Source: Ectopseudomonas khazarica
GTDB lineage: Bacteria > Pseudomonadota > Gammaproteobacteria > Pseudomonadales > Pseudomonadaceae
Reading direction: 5' to 3'
NCBI RefSeq assembly: GCF_004521985.1
Contig: NZ_SBHZ01000008.1
Location: 186,001 to 250,000 of the forward strand
DNA length: 64,000 nucleotides
Shown: positions 50,845-58,336 of the stretch, piece after piece
How positions within the stretch are numbered: position 1 is the stretch's first letter
Layout of the letters: the number at the start of each line of letters is the position of its first letter
Translations under genes and position numbers: made by a program
Notes under the pieces: generated by a model
The model's database searches: none
Seen by the model: only the letters and a program-made list of their open reading frames with translations
What the model was told of the DNA's origin: nothing

Positions 50845-51774
50845 ATGAGTACCATCAAGCACGTCAGTTATCGCAATCTGGGCTGGGACTCGGCCGCCGA
50901 CCTGTACCTGCCGCCGAGTTTCGACGAGAGCAGGACCTATCCGGCCATCGTCAGTACGCACCCGATCGGCAGTTGCAAGGAGCAGACCTCCGGCAACGTC
51001 TACGCACGCCAACTGGCCGCTGAAGGCTTCGTCGTCCTAGCCTTCGATGCCAGTTTTCAGGGCGCCAGCGGCGGTGAGCCACGCTTCATGGAAGACCCGG
51101 CGATTCGCGTCTCGGACATTCGCTACGCCATCGACTACCTGGTGAGCCTGCCTTACGTAGACGCCAACCGCATCGGCGCCATCGGCGTGTGTGGCGGCGG
51201 TGCCTACACGGTCAGCGCCGCAAGCACCGACCAGCGCATCAAGGCGCTCACCTCCATCACCGGGGTCAATTTCGGTCGGCTGATGCGTGAAGGCTTCAGC
51301 CAGTTCGACCCGGTCGCTGCCCTGCAGGCCATGGCCGCCCAGCGCACAGCGGAGGCCCAGGGTTCGCCCCGCCATGTCATCAACTACCTGCCCGATTCGG
51401 TCGAAGCGGGCAAACAAGCCGGCATCAGCGATATCGACGTGCTGGAGGCCACCGATTACTACAAGTCGGCGCGTGGCCAACAGCCCAACGGGGCGACCAG
51501 CGGCCTGTTCTCCTTCAACAGCGCAGCCATGGCCTGGGACGCCTTCGCCCATGCTGAAACCCTGCTGACCCAGCCGCTGCTGGTGGTGATTGGCGACAAA
51601 CCCGGTGGTTTTGGCGCCTACCGCGACGGCTGGGAGATCTATGGCCGGGCGGCATCGCAAGCCAAGCAGATCTTCGTCGCGGAAGGCTGGTCGCACTATG
51701 ACCTCTACGACCAGCCGGAGCCGGTCGCCCTGGCCATGGCGCAGATCGTGCCGTTCTTCAAACAGCACCTGTAG
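50845..51774 (+). CDS. Dienelactone-hydrolase-like alpha/beta hydrolase, second paralogue
   Basis: A 309-residue paralogue of the preceding protein: the same strand order, STHPIGSCKEQTSGNVYA, then LAFDASFQGASGGEPRFMED, and the elbow GVCGGGAYT with Cys116. The histidine is in EGWSHYDLYDQPEP. The middle (about 150-215) differs in length from the first paralogue, so they may act on different acyl or lactone substrates or form a heteromer. It starts 56 bp after the first, with AGGAG upstream of the ATG. Confidence 0.88.
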   Translation: MSTIKHVSYRNLGWDSAADLYLPPSFDESRTYPAIVSTHPIGSCKEQTSGNVYARQLAAEGFVVLAFDASFQGASGGEPRFMEDPAIRVSDIRYAIDYLVSLPYVDANRIGAIGVCGGGAYTVSAASTDQRIKALTSITGVNFGRLMREGFSQFDPVAALQAMAAQRTAEAQGSPRHVINYLPDSVEAGKQAGISDIDVLEATDYYKSARGQQPNGATSGLFSFNSAAMAWDAFAHAETLLTQPLLVVIGDKPGGFGAYRDGWEIYGRAASQAKQIFVAEGWSHYDLYDQPEPVALAMAQIVPFFKQHL

Positions 51775-51789
51775 GACGGCAGATCAGTC

Positions 51790-52428
51790 ATGAAAAGGGT
51801 ACTCATCCTCGGCGCCACCGGGCAGATCGCCCAATGGGTGGCCCGAGGTCTGGGGCAACACGAAGGTGTGCAGCAGACCTTGCTGCTGCGCAACCCCAGG
51901 AAGCTCAGCGGCGAGGAGCCGAACAACGCACAGGTGGTGATCGGCGATGCCCTCGACAAGAAGCTCCTGCGCAAAGTCGTGACCGGGCAGGACATCGTCT
52001 ACGCCAATCTCGCCGGTGAAGACCTGGACAAACAGGCCCAGGCCATCATCGCCGCCATGCAGAGCGCCGGGGTGAGGCGCCTGATCTTCGTCCTGTCGCT
52101 GGGCATCCATGACGAGGTTCCAGGCCGCTTCGGCGAGTGGAACCGCGCCACTATCGGCGAGGACCTCAAGCCCTACCGCCGGGCCGCGGATGCCATCGCG
52201 GCCTCGGGCCTGGACTTCACCATCCTGCGCCCGGCCTGGCTGACCGACGAGCACGAGGTGGATTACGAGCTCACCGGCAAAGGCGAGCCCTTCAGCGGCA
52301 CCGTGGTTTCACGCAAGAGCGTGGCCGACCTGATCGTGCAGATCATCAAGCAGCCCACATTGCACATTGGCGCCGACCTCGGGGTGAACAAGCCCGGCAG
52401 CGACGGCGACAAACCATACTTCATGTAA
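51790..52428 (+). CDS. NAD(P)-binding protein, NmrA/atypical-SDR type
   Basis: A 212-residue Rossmann protein with N-terminal GATGQIAQW ([20 protein letters not shown]), the atypical-SDR glycine motif. The active-site Tyr-x3-Lys is not clear ([20 protein letters not shown]), as in NAD(P)H-sensing members. The final part, [20 protein letters not shown], is typical of YwnB/NmrA-like proteins. It follows the second hydrolase by 15 bp and probably belongs to the same operon. Reductase or redox-sensing role undecided. Confidence 0.87.
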   Translation: MKRVLILGATGQIAQWVARGLGQHEGVQQTLLLRNPRKLSGEEPNNAQVVIGDALDKKLLRKVVTGQDIVYANLAGEDLDKQAQAIIAAMQSAGVRRLIFVLSLGIHDEVPGRFGEWNRATIGEDLKPYRRAADAIAASGLDFTILRPAWLTDEHEVDYELTGKGEPFSGTVVSRKSVADLIVQIIKQPTLHIGADLGVNKPGSDGDKPYFM

Positions 52429-52441
52429 AGCGAGGCCGACG

Positions 52442-53092
52442 ATGTTCAAGTGGATCGCCCTGTTGCTGGGAGTGCCTATCGCCGTGGTGATGCTGGAGCT
52501 GCAGGCGGTCACCTGGATAGAAAGCCTGCAGGCGCGCCAGCTGGCGAGTCGACAGCCCGAAGTCAATCCGCAGGACGAGGCCCGTACGGCCGTGGTGTAT
52601 TTCTCCCGCTCGGGCAATACCGCACTGGCCGCACGGCAGATCGCCAGGCACCTTGACGCCCGACTGTTTGCGCTTGAGGCGCCAGCCTATTCGCTTGGCC
52701 TGAGCGGTCTGCTGCATGCACTCAAGGACGCCTACAGGCTCAAGGAAAGAGCCGAGGCACTCCCGCAGATCAACCCGAGCAACATCGATCTGACGTCATT
52801 CGATACCGTCTGGCTCGGATCACCGGTGTGGCTCTACAGCCCCGCGCCACCGCTCTGGAGCTTCGTCGAGCACAACCGCTTCGATGACCAGCACATCGTG
52901 CTGTTCAACACTTACAACAGCAACTTTGGCGACGAACACATTGAGAGGCTCAAGGCCAAGCTGATGGCACGAGGGGCGCGCTCATTCGAGCATCGCCACA
53001 TCCAGCGTGGGCGCATGAGCCGGCAGACGCCCCCCGAGCAGATGCTTCAGGCTATCGAGGAGCAATGGTTCAACGGGCAAACCAGTCCCTGA
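52442..53092 (+). CDS. Membrane-anchored flavodoxin
   Basis: A 216-residue protein. Residues 1-22 (FKWIALLLGVPIAVVMLEL) form a single hydrophobic anchor or uncleaved signal. The flavodoxin domain starts near residue 48, with the FMN-phosphate loop YFSRSGNTALAA and WLGSPVWLYSPAPPLWSFVE as the second FMN loop. An anchored flavodoxin suggests electron transfer at the inner membrane, possibly to the reductive steps of the operon. It lies 13 bp after the NAD(P)-binding protein gene. Confidence 0.85.
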   Translation: MFKWIALLLGVPIAVVMLELQAVTWIESLQARQLASRQPEVNPQDEARTAVVYFSRSGNTALAARQIARHLDARLFALEAPAYSLGLSGLLHALKDAYRLKERAEALPQINPSNIDLTSFDTVWLGSPVWLYSPAPPLWSFVEHNRFDDQHIVLFNTYNSNFGDEHIERLKAKLMARGARSFEHRHIQRGRMSRQTPPEQMLQAIEEQWFNGQTSP

Positions 53093-53235
53093 GGTTCGTT
53101 ACTGGCCCAGCGCTGCTGCGACGTATACCGGGCGCGGCTACCTGCCCTCCTCCCACCTGCGTTGTGGAACGCTCCGCCAGGCGTCCGCCTGCATCGACTC
53201 GGAACAGCCGCATGACAAGGAGGACATCTTGATGC

Positions 53236-53264
53236 TCAAATCAATTGCCTAAGCAATGATTTGA
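53236..53264. promoter_or_regulatory. Candidate MarR operator upstream of the efflux operon
   Basis: A nested dyad: ATTGC-CTAA-GCAAT (53244-53257), flanked by TCAAATCA (53236-53243) and TGATTTGA (53257-53264). It lies about 40 bp upstream of the MarR start. TTGCNTANGCAA-type dyads are typical of MarR repressors. Confidence 0.6.
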
Positions 53265-53304
53265 ATTTAAATTACTACGCTCCATGTACTGACGAGTCAC
53301 CCAC

Positions 53305-53760
53305 ATGCCCTCCAAGACCGCCGCCCTCCACGACCTCACCAATGCCCTGCAACCGGTGCGCAGAGCCTGGAAAAAAGCGGTCTCTCGTGTCATCGCCGAC
53401 ACCGGCATATCCATGTCGCTGGCGACAGTCGTGGTGCTGGTCCACCGCAACCCGCAGGGCATGACCCAGAAGGAGCTGGCCGAGGAAGCCGGTATCAATC
53501 CCGGAGCCCTGGTACGCCTGCTGGACCAGGCCACCGAGATGCGACTGCTGGAAAGAAGGCAGGTGCCAGGGGACAGGCGAGCCAACACACTGCACACCCA
53601 GCTCTCCGGGGCAAAACTGGCCGAGCAGGTGGAAGCCGCGGCAGACAAGCTGCGCCTGGAACTGATGCTGGACGTACCGCAAGCGGATATCGAGCGTGCC
53701 ACGGCCCTCCTGCGCCTCTTCGAGGAACGGGCCAATCAGTACCTGCTGGACACTCCATGA
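53305..53760 (+). CDS. MarR-family transcriptional regulator
   Basis: A 151-residue winged-helix repressor. The recognition region is MTQKELAEEAGINPGALVRL, followed by the wing ERRQVPGDRRANTLHTQLSG. It probably binds the palindrome at 53236 and releases it on binding a phenolic or similar acid. Its stop overlaps the FUSC start by 4 bp (ATGA), so it is the first gene of the efflux operon and autoregulated. Confidence 0.92.
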   Translation: MPSKTAALHDLTNALQPVRRAWKKAVSRVIADTGISMSLATVVVLVHRNPQGMTQKELAEEAGINPGALVRLLDQATEMRLLERRQVPGDRRANTLHTQLSGAKLAEQVEAAADKLRLELMLDVPQADIERATALLRLFEERANQYLLDTP

Positions 53761-55703
53761 AACCCAGCGCCCCGCAACTGCTATACGCGGTGAAGCTCTA
53801 CCTGTCGGCGATGCTCGCTTACGCCCTGGCAGTCAACCTCGGTCTGCTCAACCCCTACTGGGCCATGGTGACTGCCTGCGTGCTCAGTAACCCGGTCAGC
53901 GGCGCAGTCAGGGCGCGCGCCACCTACCGCCTGGGCGGCACCCTCTTCGCCGGGGCACTGACCCTGCTCATGTCCGCCTATCTGAGCAATGCCCCGCAGA
54001 TGCTGGTGATCTGCTCGGGGCTGTCGGCCGCCGCAATGCTGGGCGCATCCCATCTGGACCGCACCCCCAGGGCCTATTTCTTCCAGCTGGGAGCCCTGAC
54101 CATGATGCTGGTCGCCATTGCCTACATCAATCATCCGGACACCATGTTCCACATGGTGGTCACGCGGGTCACGGAGATATGCCTGGGCATCGTGAGTGTC
54201 ACACTGGTCGACAGCCTGCTCTTTCCCTCATCGCTGGCGCCGGTGTTGCGTGAACGTCTCAAAGGCTGGTTGCCCGACATGCTGCGCTGGCAAGAAGACT
54301 GCCTGGATGGCAAGCCGGTCGATGCGCAGACCGAGCTGGATCGAATCAGGACCCTGGGCGATATCGCGTCGTTCAGCCAGCTGATGTCCACCCTGAGCTA
54401 CGACAGCTCGGTCGACCGGAGCACCCGCCAGGCCGCTGCCACCCTCCAGCAGCGCCTCCTGAGCCTGGTGCCGCTGCTGAGTGCCATCGGCAACGTCCTT
54501 GCCGACTTGCCCGAGACCCTGCGCCAGCCCCTGCGGCCCTACCTGGCGGAAGTCCGTCACCAGGCGCGCAGTGAGACGCCGAACCATGAACAGCTTGCCG
54601 GGCTGCTACCAGATACGGCGAGCTTGTCAGCCTGGGAGCGACTGATCGTCGATGCGCTCCACGACCATATCCATCAGTACCTCGAGCTGTGGGCCGAGGC
54701 TCGACAACTGGATGCCTTTCTGGATGGCGAGCCCCTGCAGCTCGAGCTGCACGAGCGTGTCCGGCAAGCCAGGGCGTTCCCCTTGCCGGCCGACACGGAC
54801 ATGGCCACGCGCATGTTCGCCGGCATCCTGGCGACCTATACCCTGCTGTGCCTGCTCTGGTACTTCACCGGCTGGGAACAGGGCGCCAACATGGTGCTGC
54901 TGGGCGTGGTGGCCATCGCCTTCTTTGGCAGCGGTGACGAGCCCGGCTACGCCATCAGTCACTTCGGTCGCTTCGCCCTGATCGCCATGGGGCTGGGCTT
55001 CGTGCTCGGCTATGTGCTGCTGCCTCTGGCCAGCGACTACACCAGCTTCCTGCTCGTCATGGCGCTGTTTCTCCTGCCCCTGGGCGCCTGGGCGGCCATC
55101 AACCCACTGGCGACTCTGGCCATCGCGCTGTCGTTGAGCAGCATCAACTTCCAGGGACACTACGCGCCGTATGACCTCGGTTTCTTTCTGGAAAGCACCT
55201 GCGGCACGCTGGTCGGCGTCTATTGCGCCTTCATGTGCGCGGCCCTCTTCCGCCGCTGGGGCGCACAGCCCATTCTCGACCGCCTGGAGCGCCAGGACAG
55301 GCGGGCGTTGCAGCGCCTCAACGCTCACGCGAACGAGCAGGAGCTGGCGCGCTACCAGAACACCACGCTGGATCGCATCACCGCTCAGGCTCCCCGGCTT
55401 GCCGCCATCGGCCAGGGGGCAGAAATCCCCAACCTGCTTGCCCGCCTGGAGGCAGGAATCAATCTGGCCACACTGCGCCTGGCCAGTGCCAACGGCCAGG
55501 AACCTGCCGTCCTGACGAGCGAGCTGTGGCAGCACCCGTTGCCGCGCGACGAGCAGACACGACGCCGCTTGCTCGACCAGCTGGACGCCGGCCTGGACGC
55601 AGCCTGGCAGCGCCACGACAGCCGACAGCTACGCCCCCTGACCTGGCTGCGCCTGCGCCTGTTCCCCAACGCCGCCGACTGGAGCCCGCGTGATGATCGG
55701 TGA
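53757..55703 (+). CDS. FUSC-family inner-membrane efflux protein (AaeB-like)
   Basis: A 648-residue protein with two hydrophobic halves (residues about 10-170 and 350-490), each of about five to six transmembrane segments, separated by a long helical cytoplasmic region. GYAISHFGRFALIAMGLGFV and YAVKLYLSAMLAYALAVNLG are characteristic of the fusaric-acid/AaeB group. With the DUF1656 and HlyD genes downstream it forms an AaeXAB-like pump for aromatic acids such as hydroxybenzoates or fusaric acid. Its stop overlaps the next gene. Confidence 0.93.
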   Translation: MKPSAPQLLYAVKLYLSAMLAYALAVNLGLLNPYWAMVTACVLSNPVSGAVRARATYRLGGTLFAGALTLLMSAYLSNAPQMLVICSGLSAAAMLGASHLDRTPRAYFFQLGALTMMLVAIAYINHPDTMFHMVVTRVTEICLGIVSVTLVDSLLFPSSLAPVLRERLKGWLPDMLRWQEDCLDGKPVDAQTELDRIRTLGDIASFSQLMSTLSYDSSVDRSTRQAAATLQQRLLSLVPLLSAIGNVLADLPETLRQPLRPYLAEVRHQARSETPNHEQLAGLLPDTASLSAWERLIVDALHDHIHQYLELWAEARQLDAFLDGEPLQLELHERVRQARAFPLPADTDMATRMFAGILATYTLLCLLWYFTGWEQGANMVLLGVVAIAFFGSGDEPGYAISHFGRFALIAMGLGFVLGYVLLPLASDYTSFLLVMALFLLPLGAWAAINPLATLAIALSLSSINFQGHYAPYDLGFFLESTCGTLVGVYCAFMCAALFRRWGAQPILDRLERQDRRALQRLNAHANEQELARYQNTTLDRITAQAPRLAAIGQGAEIPNLLARLEAGINLATLRLASANGQEPAVLTSELWQHPLPRDEQTRRRLLDQLDAGLDAAWQRHDSRQLRPLTWLRLRLFPNAADWSPRDDR

Positions 55704-55905
55704 AATCAACCTCGATGGCCTGTACATCTCGCCCTTGCTGTTGTGCCTGATCGCAGCCTTCGTCCTGCGCCTGGGCCTGTCTCGACTACTTGCCTGGACC
55801 GGCGCCTACCGACTCGTCGCCCAGCGCCCCCTGTTCGACACCGCCCTTTACCTGTTGCTGACTGGCGGGCTGTTTCACGGCCTGCAGCTACTGACCACCC
55901 CATGA
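55693..55905 (+). CDS. DUF1656 small membrane protein (AaeX-like)
   Basis: A 70-residue protein from the ATG at 55693 (a GTG just before is also in frame). It has two transmembrane helices: GLYISPLLLCLIAAFVLRLG and FDTALYLLLTGGLFHGLQL. This is the AaeX-type partner always found between FUSC and HlyD genes. It overlaps the FUSC stop by 11 bp and precedes the HlyD gene by 7 bp. The precise role of AaeX is not established. Confidence 0.9.
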   Translation: MIGEINLDGLYISPLLLCLIAAFVLRLGLSRLLAWTGAYRLVAQRPLFDTALYLLLTGGLFHGLQLLTTP

Positions 55906-55912
55906 GGACCGC

Positions 55913-56794
55913 ATGACTCGTCCCACCCCACTCCGCGTGCTACGCCCGCTGGTGACCCTGGCAGCAGTACTGGGTGCCGCGCTTGTCCTCTGGCAGCTCT
56001 ACCTCTACTACACCTACGCACCGCAGACCCGCGACGGCAAACTGCGCGCGGATGTGGTGCCGCTGGCGACTGACGTCTCGGGGAAGGTGGAAGCCGTCTA
56101 CGTTCACGACAATCAGGTCGTGCAGAAAGGCGAACGGCTGTTGAGCCTCGACAAGGAACGCCTGCGCAACGCCCTGGCCCAGGCCGAAGCAGCCGTGGAA
56201 CGCAGCAGGGTGCAACTGGCGTCGGCACAACGCGAACGCAAGCGCTATCTCGAACTGAAAACGGCAGTCTCCGCGCAACAGAAAGACTACCGCCAGGATG
56301 CTCTGGCCCAGGCCAATGCAGAGCTGCATCAGGCACTGGCAGACCGTGAACTGGCGACCCTCAACCTGCAGCGAGCCGATCTCTACGCACCGGTGGACGG
56401 GGTGGTCACCAATTTCTCGCTGCGGCCGGGCGCCTACGCCAGCGCCGGACAGCCGGTCATGACCCTGGTCGACAGCAGCAGCTTCTACGTCGCCGGCTAT
56501 TTCGAAGAAACCAAGCTGGCGCAGATCAGCGAGCAAGCCAAGGCCATCATCTGGGTCATGGGCGAGCCGGAGCCACTGCGCGGTCATGTGGAAGGCTTGT
56601 CAGCCGGGATCAACGACAGCGAGCGCAGCACGGCGTCTGGCACGCTGCTGGCGAACGTGAATCCGACCTTCAGCTGGATTCGCCTGGCGCAACGCATCCC
56701 TGTACGCATCGCTATCGACGAGATACCGGAAGGCATGAAGCTGGTAGCTGGACGAACCGTTTCGGTCAGTCTGGAGCCAAGTTCGCTCCCCTGA
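55913..56794 (+). CDS. HlyD-family periplasmic adaptor (AaeA-like)
   Basis: A 293-residue membrane fusion protein. One N-terminal anchor helix (LVTLAAVLGAALVLWQLYLY) is followed by the lipoyl/barrel part (VVPLATDVSGKVEAVYVHDN), a helical hairpin (AQAEAAVERSRVQLASAQRE) and the second lipoyl half (RADLYAPVDGVVTNFSLRPG). It links the FUSC pump to an outer membrane channel, which is not encoded in this operon. Full length. Confidence 0.93.
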   Translation: MTRPTPLRVLRPLVTLAAVLGAALVLWQLYLYYTYAPQTRDGKLRADVVPLATDVSGKVEAVYVHDNQVVQKGERLLSLDKERLRNALAQAEAAVERSRVQLASAQRERKRYLELKTAVSAQQKDYRQDALAQANAELHQALADRELATLNLQRADLYAPVDGVVTNFSLRPGAYASAGQPVMTLVDSSSFYVAGYFEETKLAQISEQAKAIIWVMGEPEPLRGHVEGLSAGINDSERSTASGTLLANVNPTFSWIRLAQRIPVRIAIDEIPEGMKLVAGRTVSVSLEPSSLP

Positions 56795-56841
56795 GTCGGA
56801 GGCGGACAGCTGACTCGACGACCAATGAAGCACGGCGTCAC

Positions 56842-57969
56842 TCACCCCCGCCGGGTCAGTTGGCTTATCAGGTCCTGCTCCAGCATCCAGATACGGTCCT
56901 GCCCCCACAGGGCTGGCAAGTCATCGATGCGAAACGACGGTACGCCCCAGAGCCCCTCGCTCAGCATCTCGCTCCGGTTGGCCTCGGCGACTGCCCGCCA
57001 GCTCGGGTCGGCCAGGGCAACGGCAAGCTCATCCGGGTCCAGCCCTGCACGCTGGGCGATCCGGGCCAGGCCGCGATCCGAGCCGGCGTCGATCCCTTCG
57101 GCGAATACCCCCCTCAGGAACGACTCCAGGAACTCGGGCCCTTTGCCCTGGCCGATGGCATGCTGGAGCAGTGCCAGGCCGCGCTCCGTTGGCGCCCCGA
57201 GCGGGTCGGCAATCGTCCCGAACGGCAGCCCCAGGCGTTCTGCCTCGCGCTTGGTGTCGCGAAGGATGTAGAGCCGCTTCTCGAGGGGGACGGGCAAACC
57301 GCGCATGACCATCGGCAGCACGAATCTCAGCCTGAGCTCAGCGCCATAATGCTCGGCCAGCTGCCTTATGCGGGGCGTGGCAATCCAGGTGTAAGGGCTG
57401 CGCAGCGAGCAGAAGAAATGCAGCACCGGCGCTTGCGTGCTGCTCACGCCCTCCTCCAGCAGCAGATCCGGCGGTGCAACGAGGGGCTGAAGGCCGGCCT
57501 CGGCCAGGCCTGCGTCTGCCAGCCTGCGTTCCAGATGATGCAGGCGATCGATCCCCCAGTACCACTCGCCCTCGAAGTAGAAGGTCGCGCCCAGGTAATG
57601 CCCCAGTCGTTGGCGCAGCTCGCCGCCGTCGGGCGCGGAAAATTCGCGGACGGGCGCCAGCTTGAAGTGGCCTGCCAGCCGCCGCGCATCGCGCGCCGAC
57701 CACTCGCCAAGCCTCGCGAGGTCGGGGGCATTCTCCATCGAGGGCGGTGGCACGAGGTGACTGGAGATCCGCACCCGGTAGCGCTGCTGAAGCTGCGGCA
57801 GCAACGAGGCGGTCAGGTGGCTGTACGGGTCATCCGCCTGATGGAAGTAATGCACCACCGGCTCCTGCCCCTGCAATCGCCTTGGCACAGCGGCCAGGCG
57901 CCATCGCCAGTCACGCAGGGTCGGGCTGGTGAGCGTTCGCGTCAGGGTACGAGAGATGGCTGCTTTCAA
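56842..57969 (-). CDS. Tandem DSBA-fold protein, 2-hydroxychromene-2-carboxylate-isomerase-like, no CxxC
   Basis: A 375-residue protein with two thioredoxin-like DSBA domains. The first starts at about residue 38 (VVHYFHQADDPYSHLTASLL), the second at about 182 (VLHFFCSLRSPYTWIATPRI). The active-site CxxC is replaced by DDPYS and LRSPYT, the pattern of HCCA isomerase and FrnE-like enzymes that use glutathione rather than disulfide exchange. The end, GLWGVPSFRIDDLPALWGQD, is a standard DSBA close. The fusion of two such domains is less common. It is convergent with the efflux operon. Substrate unknown. Confidence 0.82.
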   Translation of the reverse strand: MKAAISRTLTRTLTSPTLRDWRWRLAAVPRRLQGQEPVVHYFHQADDPYSHLTASLLPQLQQRYRVRISSHLVPPPSMENAPDLARLGEWSARDARRLAGHFKLAPVREFSAPDGGELRQRLGHYLGATFYFEGEWYWGIDRLHHLERRLADAGLAEAGLQPLVAPPDLLLEEGVSSTQAPVLHFFCSLRSPYTWIATPRIRQLAEHYGAELRLRFVLPMVMRGLPVPLEKRLYILRDTKREAERLGLPFGTIADPLGAPTERGLALLQHAIGQGKGPEFLESFLRGVFAEGIDAGSDRGLARIAQRAGLDPDELAVALADPSWRAVAEANRSEMLSEGLWGVPSFRIDDLPALWGQDRIWMLEQDLISQLTRRG

Positions 57970-58336
57970 CTGCGACTCCTGCCGACACCCGTCATCCGCG
58001 CCGCGGGCGTCGTGATTATTGTTCTGCCGAGCGCCGCTGTCCTGGTGGTCAGGCTTCGGGTTCAGCGTGCGGAATGGGCATAGACGTTATGAGCATCGGC
58101 GGTCGATCTCAATGACCTGGCAAGCCATGTGTGTATCCAGACCCGAGTACCCAGGATTGCCGGCAGGTTCGAGCGCCCGAATGACATGGCCGCTGCTCTT
58201 CCAGCGCCGCAGCGCCGCCTCGAATCCCCGGACACGCCGTGACCGATCAGTACCGCCCCAAGCTGCTGGCATATGGACGGCAAAGCCGCGCTATCATGCC
58301 TGCGCCTGCGTTCGGCACGACGACTAGGAGCAGTAG
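57970..58336. other. Gene-free stretch upstream of the patatin gene
   Basis: Nothing convincing was seen in either strand beyond the expected promoters of the two divergent genes; open frames here have poor codon patterns and no recognisable motifs. Confidence 0.5.

Noticed and set aside
58062..58283. Small minus-strand open frame upstream of the patatin gene.
   Set aside because: Poor codon pattern, no ribosome-binding site and no recognisable motif; several overlapping frames in the same stretch look equally random.
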